A DNA stretch of 64,000 nt from Candidatus Acetatifactor stercoripullorum (GTDB lineage Bacteria; Bacillota; Clostridia; Lachnospirales; Lachnospiraceae). The stretch lies in the NCBI GenBank assembly GCA_019114005.1, contig DXGH01000073.1, positions 156,072 to 220,071 on the forward strand, read 5' to 3'. Below are positions 49,174 to 58,877 of this stretch, one piece after another. Both the position numbers and the translations under genes were made by a program. Below the pieces are notes generated by a model. The model made no database searches. It saw only the letters and a list, made by a program, of their open reading frames with translations, and was not told the origin of the DNA. The stretch's first letter is position 1. Every line of letters begins with the position of its first letter.

Positions 49174-49386
49174 ATGAATGTTGAAACAAAGTGTCCGTGT
49201 TGTGGAAAAACACACATTGTACATCTGACAGAGGAGCAGGCAAGCCGCTATAAAGACTATGCCGATGGCAAGGGGCATATCCAAGATTTATTGTCAGACC
49301 TATCGGCAGATGATAGAGAAATGCTGATTAGCGGTGTCTGTCTAATATGCTTTGCGGCATTAGCGGAGGAGAATGAAGATGAATAA
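49174..49386 (+). CDS. Small zinc-ribbon protein (70 aa)
   Basis: Begins MNVETKCPCCGKTHIVHLTE; one CPCC plus a later CLIC supply four Cys for zinc. Helical middle DYADGKGHIQDLLSDLSADD. Overlaps the ssb start by 8 bp. Function unknown; common in phage early operons. Confidence 0.6.
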   Translation: MNVETKCPCCGKTHIVHLTEEQASRYKDYADGKGHIQDLLSDLSADDREMLISGVCLICFAALAEENEDE

Positions 49387-49810
49387 GGTCATACTTATAG
49401 GGCGTTTAACCAGAGACCCCGAGGTCAGGTATTCACAAGGCGAGAAGGCAACTGCGGTTGCGAGGTATAGTCTTGCGGTTCCGAAAAAATACAAGCGCGA
49501 TGGAGAGCCGGACTGCGACTTCATTAACTGTGTTGCCTTTGGCAGGAATGGAGAGTTTGCAGAAAGATATCTGCATAAGGGCACGAAGATCATGGTTGCC
49601 GGGCGCATACAGACCGGAAGTTATCTGCATAAGGATGCCGGAATTAAAATTAATACATTTGATGTCATTGCGGAGGAACATGAATTCTGCGAGAGCAAAA
49701 ATTCTTCTGCGAATAGCACTGGAGATTATGTTGGGCAATATCCGGGAAATGCAGATGACGGATTTATGAATATCCCGGACGGCATTGATGAGGAATTGCC
49801 ATTTAACTGA
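49379..49810 (+). CDS. ssb: Single-stranded DNA-binding protein
   Basis: 143 residues. OB-fold with MNKVILIGRLTRDPEVRYSQ, YSLAVPK, FINCVAFGRNGEFAERYLHKG and MVAGRIQTGSY; acidic tail ending DELPFN-like EELPFN, the peptide that recruits partner proteins. GGAGGAGA precedes ATG 49379. Protects ssDNA during phage replication. Confidence 0.93.
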   Translation: MNKVILIGRLTRDPEVRYSQGEKATAVARYSLAVPKKYKRDGEPDCDFINCVAFGRNGEFAERYLHKGTKIMVAGRIQTGSYLHKDAGIKINTFDVIAEEHEFCESKNSSANSTGDYVGQYPGNADDGFMNIPDGIDEELPFN

Positions 49811-49823
49811 GGAGGGGATCGAT

Positions 49824-50210
49824 TTGAAAGAGCAAAAACCATCCGAGATAATCGAAGAATTCCTTATTTTCCTTGAAGAATCCAGCAAGGAGCATATCAA
49901 ATGTGAACAAACTGTTGATCTTTGCGGAAAAAGGAACATTGATTATCTCCATGACATGGAATTTGCAAAAGATAAAGGCGAGAGGAACCGCATTGCTACG
50001 AGGATACATAGAAACCAGGTACAAAGAAGAACTGCAAAGGACAGAGCATTGGAATTGGAAAAACCAGCAGCATTCTTTACAGATAAAAACAATAAGGCGT
50101 TTATCGGCCAATTAAAACGCTTGCTGAAAGAGCAGAAGGATAGGGAAGCTTATCTCGCAAAAGACAGAGAGTACGTTAGAAGGGCGGGTGATGACAATGT
50201 TAATCCTTGA
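49824..50210 (+). CDS. Phage hypothetical protein (128 aa)
   Basis: TTG start at 49824 after GGAGGGG; the upstream in-frame start lies inside ssb and is rejected. Begins MKEQKPSEIIEEFLIFLEES; charged and helical, with many basic residues in RIHRNQVQRRTAKDRALELE. Probably DNA-associated. No recognised family. Confidence 0.55.
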   Translation: MKEQKPSEIIEEFLIFLEESSKEHIKCEQTVDLCGKRNIDYLHDMEFAKDKGERNRIATRIHRNQVQRRTAKDRALELEKPAAFFTDKNNKAFIGQLKRLLKEQKDREAYLAKDREYVRRAGDDNVNP

Positions 50211-50940
50211 AGATAGCAGGCAGCAAGAGAGAAAGCACGAAATCAAGCATGCGTATTTCCGTTCTGTCGGTGTCCATTGGAACCGTACCGCATTATATTG
50301 CGGAGATTATACATTGCCTGCTGATCAGAGCGTATGTATTGACACAAAAAAAGACATCCAGGAGCTTATTGGGGACATCCAGGTAAAGCAGATGTCAAAA
50401 ACAGATATCAAGCAGAAAGTGTTTGAAATCGCTGAAAATAATTACATAGGGTTTGATCTGTCGGAACAGGTTTTTCATGCGATCTGCGATGATGATACGA
50501 GCCGTTTCGCGGAGAAGGAAATCAATGATATTTGCTTTAAAAATGCGATTCCCGAACGTGTTATCGGCGAATTTCAAAGCCTTTATGTAAAAAGACATGG
50601 ATTCTTCCACCGAGGGCTTAAAAGGGCTCAAAACAGCGGCATACGGCTTATTGTGTTAGTAGACAATCGGGAGGGGGTCAGAAATATTGATGATCTTTCC
50701 TATTGGGTAAACGGAAGGCTGAATATTTGGAAAAAAACAGATCGGATTGTAGGGTACTGCAAAAATGGGGCGCCGCGATATGAGCGAGTACGGAAATATC
50801 CAAATGCAATGTCCGGCGAGCGGCTGGCAAAGGCATGTATAACAATGCAGCTTAAGTATGGAGTGGAATTTCAATTCTGCACACCGGAGGAAGCTGGAGA
50901 AAGAATTCTTTCTATATTAAACGTGAAACAGGGGGAATGA
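50191..50940 (+). CDS. ERCC4-type nuclease (about 249 aa)
   Basis: N-terminal LEDSRQQERKHEI with RSVGVHWNRTALYCGDYTLP resembles the ERCC4 nuclease core (D-R-E-like site and GDY motif), with Asp, Glu and Lys ligands in DTKKDIQELIGD. A later IRLIVLVDNREGVRN adds a strand. It would cut branched DNA during recombination or replication. The start could be ATG 50191 or 50197. Overlaps both neighbours by a few bases. Confidence 0.72.
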   Translation: MTMLILEDSRQQERKHEIKHAYFRSVGVHWNRTALYCGDYTLPADQSVCIDTKKDIQELIGDIQVKQMSKTDIKQKVFEIAENNYIGFDLSEQVFHAICDDDTSRFAEKEINDICFKNAIPERVIGEFQSLYVKRHGFFHRGLKRAQNSGIRLIVLVDNREGVRNIDDLSYWVNGRLNIWKKTDRIVGYCKNGAPRYERVRKYPNAMSGERLAKACITMQLKYGVEFQFCTPEEAGERILSILNVKQGE

Positions 50941-51875
50941 AAGTGTCAAAGGAAGGTATAGGATACTTTTCTTTCGATACAGATTTCTTTCATACGGATA
51001 AAAAGGTGAAATTAATCAAGAGTGAGTTTGGTGCTAAGGGCGTGGTCATACTGATTTATACCCTGTGTGTCATTTACTCTGATAAAGGTTATTACATGAA
51101 ATGGGGAGATGACGATTGCTACCTCGCGTCGGAAGATTTGGGCTGTGATTGTTCCCCGAAGCTTATAGGTGAAGTGATAAACAGGTGCGTTAAACGTGGA
51201 ATCTTTAACGAGGAAGTTTTTAATGCGTTTGGAGTACTCACATCCCACGGCATACAGATTCGATTCCTCAAGGCAGCATCTAAGAGGGAGAAAATCAAAA
51301 TAATTAAGGAGTACGCGTTATTTGACTTAAATGAGTTAAGGGCGGGTATGCGTAATAAAGTCACCTTTTTTAATCTGAAAGATGCTAGATTCAGCGGAAA
51401 AGTAGCTAGATCGGATAGAAAAGTAGCTAGATCACATATAAAGAAAGAAAGTAAAGAAAGAAATAATATTATTGTTGCATCTCCGGCAGAGCCGGAGCCT
51501 GCAACCGTGACTTTCCCGGACGGCTCATTTGAGATCCGCTGCGTGGATATGCTGATTCACTCATGCCTTAAGTCCTTCCCCAGCTCTAAGGTGCCGGGGA
51601 CTCTTTTGGAAAAGCAGAAGTGGGCCGCGGAAATTGACCGCATGAAGCGGCTTGACGGCAGGACGGAAGGGGACATTATACAGGCTCTTAATTATGCAGT
51701 TAACGATCCCTTCTGGCAGGCGAACATCAGGAGTGCCAAAAAGTTCAGGGAAAAGTTTGAAACACTTATTGTCCAGAGCAAAGGAAAGCGCGGCAACTGC
51801 GGCAGCAGTTTTAACAATTTCAGGCAGAACAGCTATGACTTTGATGAATTGGAGAAAGAGCTGTTAAGCAATTAA
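50937..51875 (+). CDS. Phage replication protein, DUF4373-like (312 aa)
   Basis: N-terminal domain begins MKVSKEGIGYFSFDTDFFHT with KLIKSEFGAKGVVILIYTLC and LGCDCSPKLIGEVINRCVKR, typical of the DUF4373 (Lin1244/1753-like) winged-helix domain of phage replication initiators. A linker with repeated KVARS and a C-terminal helical domain (KWAAEIDRMKRLDGRTEGDI) follow. No DnaC-like loader follows it, so the host may supply one. The ATG overlaps the previous TGA. Confidence 0.75.
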   Translation: MKVSKEGIGYFSFDTDFFHTDKKVKLIKSEFGAKGVVILIYTLCVIYSDKGYYMKWGDDDCYLASEDLGCDCSPKLIGEVINRCVKRGIFNEEVFNAFGVLTSHGIQIRFLKAASKREKIKIIKEYALFDLNELRAGMRNKVTFFNLKDARFSGKVARSDRKVARSHIKKESKERNNIIVASPAEPEPATVTFPDGSFEIRCVDMLIHSCLKSFPSSKVPGTLLEKQKWAAEIDRMKRLDGRTEGDIIQALNYAVNDPFWQANIRSAKKFREKFETLIVQSKGKRGNCGSSFNNFRQNSYDFDELEKELLSN

Positions 51876-51886
51876 GGAGGATATCC

Positions 51887-52216
51887 ATGGTAATGAGCAG
51901 AGAGGAAATCATGCGGGATTATAAAAGCGCGAAAAACAGGCGCAGGCAGGTGCAGATACTGGACGAATTAAACTGCTGCAGCAGAGCAGAGATCGAGCGC
52001 ATACTGGGCCTTGAAAAGCCGGATGATGCCGCCGCCCCGGCAGCAGGCACAGAAACGGAGGAGGGGTGCCCGTTTGAGGCATGGCTGCATGGCAGGCTGG
52101 ATTCCCTTGACAAGGAGATCAGGGCCCTGGAGGAAAAGTACCGGAAATATGCTGCTGCGCTTGAAGTGCTGGGGGAATACAGTGAGGGGAGGGGCGGCAG
52201 TGATGGAATATCATGA
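51887..52216 (+). CDS. Phage hypothetical protein (109 aa)
   Basis: Begins MVMSREEIMRDYKSAKNRRR and contains LDELNCCSRAEIERILG, a possible small DNA-binding motif, then an Ala-rich linker and a coiled coil (RLDSLDKEIRALEEKYRKYA). AAGGAGG precedes the ATG. The 3' end overlaps the helicase start by 14 bp. Function unknown. Confidence 0.6.
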   Translation: MVMSREEIMRDYKSAKNRRRQVQILDELNCCSRAEIERILGLEKPDDAAAPAAGTETEEGCPFEAWLHGRLDSLDKEIRALEEKYRKYAAALEVLGEYSEGRGGSDGIS

Positions 52217-54725
52217 TTTTCTGAAAAGCAAAATAGACATGGCGGCGGAAAGCGGATTTGCGGCGGACAGGGGGGAATTAAACCCGGCGCTGAAAGAACA
52301 CCAGAAGGACGCAGTGCTGTGGGCGCTGAAAGGCGGCAGGAGGGCGCTGTTTGAATCCTTCGGCCTGGGAAAAACGGTGCAGGAACTGGAATTCTGCCGC
52401 CTGGCAGCAGAACACGGGAACGGCCGTGCTTTAATCGTCCTCCCGCTCGGGGTAAAGCAGGAATTTATGCGGGATGCCGCAGAACTGCTGGACTGTGAAC
52501 CTCCGGTTTACTGCCGGACCATGGCAGAAGCAGAAGCATCCAACGCACAGATTGTATTGACAAATTATGAGAGGGTGCGGGATGGGGATATCGACCCGTC
52601 TTATTTCACGGCGGCATCGCTGGACGAAGCCAGCGTCCTGCGCAGCTTCGGCAGCAAGACCTACCAGACTTTCCTTGACAAATTTAAAGGCATCCCTTTT
52701 AAGCTGGCAGCAACAGCCACGCCGTCTCCCAACCGGTATAAAGAGCTGATCCATTATGCCGGATATCTGGAGATCATGGACACCGGACAGGCCCTCACCC
52801 GTTTTTTCCAGCGGGACAGCACAAAGGCAAACAACCTGACACTGTATCCAAACATGGAGGATGAATTCTGGCTGTGGGTGTCAAGCTGGGCCCTGTTCCT
52901 TACAAAGCCTTCGGATTTGAATCCGGAATATTCCGACGAAGGATACGGGCTGCCGCCGCTGGAAGTGCGGTGGCATGAGCTGCCGGTGCACTACGGGGAT
53001 ACCGCAGACAAGAACGGGCAGATGCAGCTCTTTCAGGAAGCAGCAGAAGGATTGAAGGAAGCTGCACAGGTGAAGCGGGAAAGCATAGATGCCAGGGTGG
53101 CAGAGATGAAAAGGATCGTTGACGGGTCGCTGGAGGACCATTTCCTGCTGTGGCATGACCTGGAAGCGGAACGGCACGCAATTAAAAAAGCGGTGCCGGA
53201 AACAGTGGAGATATACGGATCGCAGGACTACGATATCCGGGAACAGCGGGTAATTGATTTCTCAGAAGGACGCATCCGTCTGTTTGCCACCAAGAAGTCC
53301 CTTTCCGGGTCTGGATGTAATTTCCAGCGGCACTGCCACAGGGAAATCTTCCTTGGGATTGACTACGAGTTTAACGATTTCATACAGGCGGTGCACAGAT
53401 GTTACCGCTTCCTGCAGGAAGAGCCGGTCATCATAGACATCATTTACATGGAAAATGAGCGGCAGATTAAAGAGGCGCTGCTTGAGAAGTGGAAAAACCA
53501 CAATTACATGGTGGAAAAGATGGCTGGAATCGTAAAGAAATATGGATTAAATGCAGCGGATAAGGCAGAACGTTTGGAAAGGAAGATGGGTGTGGAAGGA
53601 AGCAGAGAGGAAAGAACAGTCAAAGGAAAATACTATACAGCAGTATACGGGGACTGCGTGGAAGAGACGAGGCAGATGGAGACTGACAGCATAGGACTGA
53701 TACATACCTCCATCCCATTTGGCAACCACTACGAATACAGCGCAAATTATAACGACTTCGGGCACAACCAGAACACGGAGAGGTTTTTTGAGCAGATGGA
53801 TTTCCTGACACCGGAGCTTCTGCGGATTCTGAAACCGGGCAGAGTGGCCGCGGTTCATGTGAAGGACAGGGTGCTGTTCGGGAATGCCACGGGAACCGGA
53901 ATGCCTACAATAGAGCCGTTCCATGCGCTGTGCATTGAACACTATATGAAGCACGGATTCCAGTATTTCGGGATGATTACGGTGGTGACAGATGTTGTCC
54001 GGGAGAATAACCAGACCTACCGGCTGGGATGGACGGAGCAGTGCAAGGACGGATCAAAGATGGGCGTCGGGTGCCCGGAATATATCCTTCTGTTCCGGAA
54101 ACTGCCGACGGACCGGTCAACGGCCTATGCTGACGAGCCGGTAACAAAATCCAAGGAAGAATACACCCGGGCCCGGTGGCAGATCGACGCACATGGTTAC
54201 TGGCGCAGCTCCGGGGACAGGCTGGTTTCCAGAGAAGAGCTGGCACAGATCTCTGTAGATAACCTGCAGACGGCATACCGGGAGTACAGCCGCCAGAATG
54301 TATACAGCTATGAAGAACACGTACAGCTGGCAGAGAAGCTGGACGCAGAAGGGAAGCTTCCGGCATCCTTCATGGTCACAGCGCCGGGGTCATGGAACCA
54401 GATGGAAGTATGGGACGACATCAACCGGATGCGGACGCCGAATACTACACAGAGCCGCAGGCGGCAGCAGATGCACGTCTGCCCGCTGCAGCTGGATATT
54501 GTGGAGCGGATCGTCAACAGATACTCAAATGAAGGCGATGTGATCCTGGACCCATTTGGCGGGCTGATGACAGTCCCAATGACTGCAGTAAAGATGAACC
54601 GGCATGGGTATGGCATTGAACTGAACCCGGATTATTTCCGGGACGGTGTGGGGTACCTGCAGGCAGCAGAAGAGGAAAGGGAAATGCCGACATTGTTTGA
54701 CTATATCAGGAAGGATGCGGAATGA
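52203..54725 (+). CDS. Fusion of SF2 helicase and DNA methylase (840 aa)
   Basis: Residues 1-440 form a Snf2/SF2-type helicase: [15 protein letters not shown] (Walker A), SLDEAS (Walker B), [12 protein letters not shown], and [11 protein letters not shown] (motif VI-like). Residues 470-840 form an amino-methyltransferase: [16 protein letters not shown] at the position of the D/N/S-P-P-Y motif and [20 protein letters not shown] for SAM binding. It probably moves along and methylates phage DNA, protecting it from host restriction. The catalytic tetrad reads SIPF in place of SPPF/Y. Overlaps the next gene by 4 bp. Confidence 0.85.
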   Translation: MEYHDFLKSKIDMAAESGFAADRGELNPALKEHQKDAVLWALKGGRRALFESFGLGKTVQELEFCRLAAEHGNGRALIVLPLGVKQEFMRDAAELLDCEPPVYCRTMAEAEASNAQIVLTNYERVRDGDIDPSYFTAASLDEASVLRSFGSKTYQTFLDKFKGIPFKLAATATPSPNRYKELIHYAGYLEIMDTGQALTRFFQRDSTKANNLTLYPNMEDEFWLWVSSWALFLTKPSDLNPEYSDEGYGLPPLEVRWHELPVHYGDTADKNGQMQLFQEAAEGLKEAAQVKRESIDARVAEMKRIVDGSLEDHFLLWHDLEAERHAIKKAVPETVEIYGSQDYDIREQRVIDFSEGRIRLFATKKSLSGSGCNFQRHCHREIFLGIDYEFNDFIQAVHRCYRFLQEEPVIIDIIYMENERQIKEALLEKWKNHNYMVEKMAGIVKKYGLNAADKAERLERKMGVEGSREERTVKGKYYTAVYGDCVEETRQMETDSIGLIHTSIPFGNHYEYSANYNDFGHNQNTERFFEQMDFLTPELLRILKPGRVAAVHVKDRVLFGNATGTGMPTIEPFHALCIEHYMKHGFQYFGMITVVTDVVRENNQTYRLGWTEQCKDGSKMGVGCPEYILLFRKLPTDRSTAYADEPVTKSKEEYTRARWQIDAHGYWRSSGDRLVSREELAQISVDNLQTAYREYSRQNVYSYEEHVQLAEKLDAEGKLPASFMVTAPGSWNQMEVWDDINRMRTPNTTQSRRRQQMHVCPLQLDIVERIVNRYSNEGDVILDPFGGLMTVPMTAVKMNRHGYGIELNPDYFRDGVGYLQAAEEEREMPTLFDYIRKDAE

Positions 54726-55984
54726 GGGAGCTGACACATTTAAGCCTGTTTTCGGGCATTGGAGGCCTTGATCTGGCTGCGGAATGGGCAGGATTTAAAA
54801 CGACAGGACAGTGCGAATGGGGAGACTACCAGACAAAGGTGCTGGAAAAGCACTGGCCGGATGTGCCGAGATGGAAGGACATCCGGACGCTGACAAAGGA
54901 GAGCTTTTATGAAAAAACAGGTAGAAGGACAGCTGACATTATTTCAGGCGGGTTTCCCTGTCAGCCCTTCTCCACTGCCGGGAAGCGGAGAGGCAAGGAA
55001 GATGACCGCTACCTCTGGCCGGAAATGGTCAGGGTTATCAAAGAACTCCGGCCCGCTTGGGTTGTTGGAGAAAATGTTGCTGGGATCGTCAGAATGGCAC
55101 TCCCCGATATTTTATCTGAACTGGAAGCCTGTGGATATCGGACAAGGACATTTCTTGTTCCAGCTTGTGCTGTCGGAGCCCGCCACAGGAGATACCGGGT
55201 CGCAATTGTGGGCTACTCCGAACACAATGGATTATCTTCCGCAGCGGTCGCCGGAAGCTCTCAAACGGCAGGCGGAGGGCAGCAGGAAAGGGAGGAAGCG
55301 GCCGGCGAATCTACGGGAACAGGTAAACCCGGAAACAGTAAAGTTGTGGGAAGAACCAAAAATCTGGAAAACACCGGTTGCATCGGATTCAGCAAACAGA
55401 GAGATGTATGTGAACAGCCGGGGAGAGCCGAATCTGAGCGGACAGGTGAAACTGTGGCCCACACCGAAATCCAGCCAGCGGGGAGACTGCCCGTCGGAGA
55501 GAAACAGGAAAACCCCGGATTTGGCAGCAGCTGTAAAAATGTACAACACCCCTACAGCACAGGATGCCAGGAACAGCACGCTGCCGCCGAGCCAGATAAA
55601 AAGGGATTCACTGGCTGGGGATGTAATGCGGGAAATGTTTGCAACGCCGCAGGCCAGGGATTACCGGACAGGGCAGGAAAGCCGCTGGCAGGACAAGAAA
55701 AGGAGCAGAAACCTGAACGACCAGAGCGGGGGCAGCCTGAATCCCTATTGGGTGGAATGGCTGATGGGATTCCCGGAGGGCTGGACGGAGATTTAGATTT
55801 CTATCTGCATCATTACTGGGATATGGAACCGGACATCCCGAGGCTTGCATCAGGCATAAGCCACAGGAGAGGCAGGCTGGAAGGCCTTGGGAATGCAGTG
55901 GTGCCGCAGCAGTTTTACCTGTTCTTCCGGTACATCTGGGAAATAGAATCCAGGATATGGAACGGTGAGCTGCGGTTTGATTAA
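54722..55984 (+). CDS. DNA (cytosine-5) methyltransferase with overlapping reading frame
   Basis: 420 residues. [19 protein letters not shown] (SAM motif I), [16 protein letters not shown] (catalytic Cys, motif IV), VGENVAGI (motif VI), RHRRYRVAI (motif VIII) and GNAVVPQQF (motif X) are all present. The 200 residues between motifs VIII and X are hydrophilic and hold the target-recognition region. They are encoded in the stretch that overlaps the 54909 gene in another frame. Probably protects phage DNA. Confidence 0.92.
   Translation: MRELTHLSLFSGIGGLDLAAEWAGFKTTGQCEWGDYQTKVLEKHWPDVPRWKDIRTLTKESFYEKTGRRTADIISGGFPCQPFSTAGKRRGKEDDRYLWPEMVRVIKELRPAWVVGENVAGIVRMALPDILSELEACGYRTRTFLVPACAVGARHRRYRVAIVGYSEHNGLSSAAVAGSSQTAGGGQQEREEAAGESTGTGKPGNSKVVGRTKNLENTGCIGFSKQRDVCEQPGRAESERTGETVAHTEIQPAGRLPVGEKQENPGFGSSCKNVQHPYSTGCQEQHAAAEPDKKGFTGWGCNAGNVCNAAGQGLPDRAGKPLAGQEKEQKPERPERGQPESLLGGMADGIPGGLDGDLDFYLHHYWDMEPDIPRLASGISHRRGRLEGLGNAVVPQQFYLFFRYIWEIESRIWNGELRFD
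54909..55796 (+). CDS. Overlapping phage gene inside the C5-methylase (295 aa)
   Basis: Starts at ATG 54909 with AAAGGAGA 6 bp upstream, in the +1 frame relative to the methylase, and is wholly inside it. Begins [20 protein letters not shown], then [15 protein letters not shown] and repeated W-x-TP modules ([45 protein letters not shown]), ending [18 protein letters not shown]. This pattern is one I associate with a protein seen next to phage methylases, so both frames seem to be used. Function unknown. Confidence 0.7.
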   Translation: MKKQVEGQLTLFQAGFPVSPSPLPGSGEARKMTATSGRKWSGLSKNSGPLGLLEKMLLGSSEWHSPIFYLNWKPVDIGQGHFLFQLVLSEPATGDTGSQLWATPNTMDYLPQRSPEALKRQAEGSRKGRKRPANLREQVNPETVKLWEEPKIWKTPVASDSANREMYVNSRGEPNLSGQVKLWPTPKSSQRGDCPSERNRKTPDLAAAVKMYNTPTAQDARNSTLPPSQIKRDSLAGDVMREMFATPQARDYRTGQESRWQDKKRSRNLNDQSGGSLNPYWVEWLMGFPEGWTEI

Positions 55985-56009
55985 ATCAGGATTTAGAGGA
56001 GGAACAGCG

Positions 56010-57254
56010 TTGAGACAGCTGACATTATTCGACGAAGAGGAGACAGGCATTGCGGATGAAGCACCACAGGAGGTCAGGGAAGCCTGGAGGAAAGCCAGAC
56101 AGGACATGGCAAGAAACTTCCGTTCGCTGCAGGAGCTGGCGTATGAGGAGAAGATAGAACGGCAGACGGACACGGCGTGGGAATTTTACAATGAAATGAA
56201 GGAGCGGGGATGCGGATGCCATGTATCCGTGGGAGGGCTGGACAGCATTACACTGCTTGTCTGGCTGAAAAGCATAGGGATTGACATACCGGCAGTATCC
56301 GTATCCGGCGTGGAGGACAAGAGCATCCAGAGGGTGCATAAGGCCCTTGGAATCACCATACTGAAATCTTATAAAACCAAGGTCGAGGTGCTGAATGAAG
56401 CCGGGTTCCCGGTTATCTCAAAACGGATCGCCGGAAAGATAGACATCTTGCAGAATCCGACGGAAAAGAATAAGACTGTCCGCCATGCAATCATTACCGG
56501 AGAGTGTGGAGCCCAGGGGCACTATGCGAAGAACAGCCGCATGAAGCTGCCGCAGAAATGGCTGAATCTTTTTGGAGGGTATGAGAATGAAAATGAGGGC
56601 GTGCATTACCAGAAGCCCAGTTTTAAAGTATCCAACGACTGCTGTTACTGGCTGAAAGAAAAGCCGTGCGATGACTGGGCAAAATCACACAACAGCCATC
56701 CATACCTTGGCCTGATGGCATCTGAGGGCGGGCAGAGGGAGGAAGCCCTTGTGGAGCACGGGTGCAATTATTATGGGGCTTCTGCCACCAGGTCAGCGCC
56801 GTTTGCCATTTTTATGCGCAATGACATCCTGCGTCTGGCGCTGGAAATGGATAAATGGTATCTGTCACACATTGATGTGTTTGAGGAGCTGTATTATCAG
56901 CAGCCATACAGCAGAGACAAAGACGGCCGTATAATCCCCTATGAGCCGCTGGAAACCATTGTGCCGGAAATATATGGGGAAATCAGACAGCACGGGAATG
57001 GAGATTACTACACCACCAGGGCACAGAGGACAGGCTGCTCCATGTGCGGTTTCGGGATACACCTGGAAGAGCGGCCGCACCGGTTTGACCGCCTGCGTGA
57101 AGATAACCCAAAAGAATGGAAATTTTGGATGTACCGGTGTGTGACAGACCCGGAGACGGGGGAGAAATACGGCTGGGGGAGGGTGCTGGACTACATAGGA
57201 GTGGAATGGGAGGACATTCCGGGAGTGCAGATGACGCTGGACTGCATAAACTGA
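56010..57254 (+). CDS. PP-loop ATPase, PAPS reductase-like (414 aa)
   Basis: TTG start at 56010 after GAGGAGGA. Residues 60-110 hold HVSVGGLDSITLLVWLKSIG, a PP-loop variant of SGGKDS found in PAPS reductases and DndC-like proteins. Then come HAIITGECGAQGHYAKNSR, a GYENENEG region and a C-terminal Cys-rich TGCSMCGFGIHL. Phage homologs lie near methylases and may serve DNA modification. No other phosphorothioation genes are present, so that specific role is unproven. Confidence 0.72.
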   Translation: MRQLTLFDEEETGIADEAPQEVREAWRKARQDMARNFRSLQELAYEEKIERQTDTAWEFYNEMKERGCGCHVSVGGLDSITLLVWLKSIGIDIPAVSVSGVEDKSIQRVHKALGITILKSYKTKVEVLNEAGFPVISKRIAGKIDILQNPTEKNKTVRHAIITGECGAQGHYAKNSRMKLPQKWLNLFGGYENENEGVHYQKPSFKVSNDCCYWLKEKPCDDWAKSHNSHPYLGLMASEGGQREEALVEHGCNYYGASATRSAPFAIFMRNDILRLALEMDKWYLSHIDVFEELYYQQPYSRDKDGRIIPYEPLETIVPEIYGEIRQHGNGDYYTTRAQRTGCSMCGFGIHLEERPHRFDRLREDNPKEWKFWMYRCVTDPETGEKYGWGRVLDYIGVEWEDIPGVQMTLDCIN

Positions 57255-57274
57255 AAGTTAGAGGAGGAGAAGAT

Positions 57275-57311
57275 GGCAATATTTTTGATAACCTGGAACT
57301 GCTGGAGGTGG
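57275..57311 (+). repeat. Direct repeat with ribosome site, copy 1
   Basis: Starts GGCAATATTTTTGATAACC and ends GGAGGTGG; 35 of 37 bases match 57716-57752. Lies directly upstream of the 57316 gene. Confidence 0.75.
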
Positions 57312-57315
57312 GAGA

Positions 57316-57696
57316 ATGACAGAGAATGAAGCAATTAAAGAATTATCAAATGAATTAAGAATAATTACCAGTATAATTGCATTTTGTAGAGATTTTGAGA
57401 AAGAAAGTGATATGGCGTTGGCGTATCGGTTAAAAAGACAAGAAGCTATGAAAATAGCAATCTCCGCTCTCAAAGAAATCCAGGAATACCAGAACATCGG
57501 CACCGCAGACGAGTGCAAGGCGGCGGTGGAGAAGCAGAGACCGATGAAACCGCTTGAAGGACTGGATCTTTATGGAAATGATTATAAAATATGCCGGCAA
57601 TGCTCAGCGATTGTAGAAGACGGAGAATGGAGAGCGAATTTCTGCCCAGATTGCGGGAATGCGATAGATTGGAGCAAAGAAGAATGTGATTTATAA
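57316..57696 (+). CDS. Zinc-ribbon phage protein (126 aa)
   Basis: Begins MTENEAIKELSNELRIITSI; N-terminal helices (residues 1-55), a linker, then CRQCSAIVEDGEWRANFCPDCG, a zinc ribbon with two CxxC pairs near the C-terminus. Common in early regions of Firmicutes phages. Preceded by repeat copy 1, which supplies its ribosome site. Confidence 0.65.
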   Translation: MTENEAIKELSNELRIITSIIAFCRDFEKESDMALAYRLKRQEAMKIAISALKEIQEYQNIGTADECKAAVEKQRPMKPLEGLDLYGNDYKICRQCSAIVEDGEWRANFCPDCGNAIDWSKEECDL

Positions 57697-57715
57697 TCAC
57701 AAGATTGAGGTTATC

Positions 57716-57752
57716 GGCAATATTTTTGATAACCGGGAACTGATGGAGGTGG
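57716..57752 (+). repeat. Direct repeat with ribosome site, copy 2
   Basis: Second copy of the repeat at 57275; it lies just before the 57757 gene. Such conserved leaders may be points where small early genes are exchanged. Confidence 0.75.
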
Positions 57753-57756
57753 AATG

Positions 57757-58041
57757 ATGGAAAGATTGACAACAAAAGAAAAATATCCTCACGGAGCAGA
57801 GGGAAAGTCGAAGAACAATCTTACAGGTAAGTATTGTCGAGGTGTATTTGAAGCGACGGCTGTTGTCGAAAAACTTTCTTATTACGAGAACTTAGAAGAA
57901 TCCCTCGAAAAAGTATACGGAGAATGTGATGGGCTTCTTGAAGCTTCTGTGAAGCATCTTATAGAACACGTCAATAGCGATATATGGATGGCAAAGGCGG
58001 TATTTACAGACCAAAGAAAGGAAAATAAATATGGCAATTAA
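57757..58041 (+). CDS. Phage hypothetical protein (94 aa)
   Basis: Begins MERLTTKEKYPHGAEGKSKN with a central YYENLEESLEKVYGECDGLL helix. ATG 57757 is chosen for distance from GGAGGTGG; 57754 is also possible. Overlaps the ASCH gene by 11 bp. This type of protein is common in phages; function unknown. Confidence 0.6.
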   Translation: MERLTTKEKYPHGAEGKSKNNLTGKYCRGVFEATAVVEKLSYYENLEESLEKVYGECDGLLEASVKHLIEHVNSDIWMAKAVFTDQRKENKYGN

Positions 58042-58714
58042 ACCGATATTATTCAACACAGAAATGGTACGGGCGATACTGGACGGCAGAAAGATGGTGA
58101 CACGGCGAGTATGCAAAGACGGAAATGATTTTACTGTGCCAGATATGAGTTTCTATGATGCCGATCGGCGCACTTATGCAGTGCATAATTATGCTGATAA
58201 GGAGCATAGGGTACAGCTAAGCACTGCAGAGCGTTCATGCCCGATTTGCCCAGGCGATATGCTTTATGTCCGGGAAACCTATTGCCCCAATTATTTTGAC
58301 GGACACATTGCTGGATATAGAAGCGGAGATAATATGAGGGGAAACCGCAACGCATATAAGGCTGATTATCATAAAGAGATAGTTGGAGATGTTGTTCCAG
58401 AGCCGAAATGGCGCCCATCCATCCATATGCCGAAGGAAGCAGCCCGTATCTGGTTAAAGGTTACGGCTATCAGAGTGGAGCGGCTGCAGGATATCACCGA
58501 AGAACAGGCAAACGCAGAGGGAATCAGCGAAGAATGGGCAATGAATTGGTGGGAACCTACATATTATGACCCGGACAGCGGAGGATATCCGAAATACAGA
58601 GATACATTTGCTTTTGATTTATGGGATACCACAATCAAGAAAGCCGATCTTGACCGCTACGGATGGGACGCAAATCCTTGGGTATGGGTGATAGAATTTG
58701 AACGCTGTGAGTAG
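58031..58714 (+). CDS. ASCH-domain protein (227 aa)
   Basis: Begins MAIKPILFNTEMVRAILDGR with KMVTRRVCK, the ASCH signature of substrate-binding Arg/Lys, followed by GDMLYVRETYCPN and a C-terminal PWVWVIEFERCE strand. ASCH domains bind RNA or modified nucleosides. Phage members are widespread and of unknown role. AAAGGAAA precedes the ATG. Confidence 0.8.
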   Translation: MAIKPILFNTEMVRAILDGRKMVTRRVCKDGNDFTVPDMSFYDADRRTYAVHNYADKEHRVQLSTAERSCPICPGDMLYVRETYCPNYFDGHIAGYRSGDNMRGNRNAYKADYHKEIVGDVVPEPKWRPSIHMPKEAARIWLKVTAIRVERLQDITEEQANAEGISEEWAMNWWEPTYYDPDSGGYPKYRDTFAFDLWDTTIKKADLDRYGWDANPWVWVIEFERCE

Positions 58715-58718
58715 CCAT

Positions 58719-58764
58719 AAAAAACAGCGGCCAGTATCCCCTGAACCGCTGAACCCTTTTACAC
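58719..58764 (-). ncRNA. Candidate leftward short RNA B (about 45 nt)
   Basis: Predicted from the 58771-58799 promoter to the 58719-58751 terminator. Mostly terminator hairpin, so it may instead be a promoter silenced by design. Prediction only. Confidence 0.3.
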
Positions 58765-58824
58765 AACAGCATTATACAGTATAAACGGTATAGTGTAAAC
58801 AATATGTCATCGACAAAATACGAC

Positions 58825-58877
58825 AAAAAATGTCCTGCAGCGGGACAGCTCCACGACCACAGAACATTTGTTTGTGC
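58825..58877 (-). ncRNA. Candidate leftward short RNA A (about 50 nt)
   Basis: Predicted from the 58884-58912 promoter to the 58825-58847 terminator. No reading frame fits. Prediction only. Confidence 0.35.
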
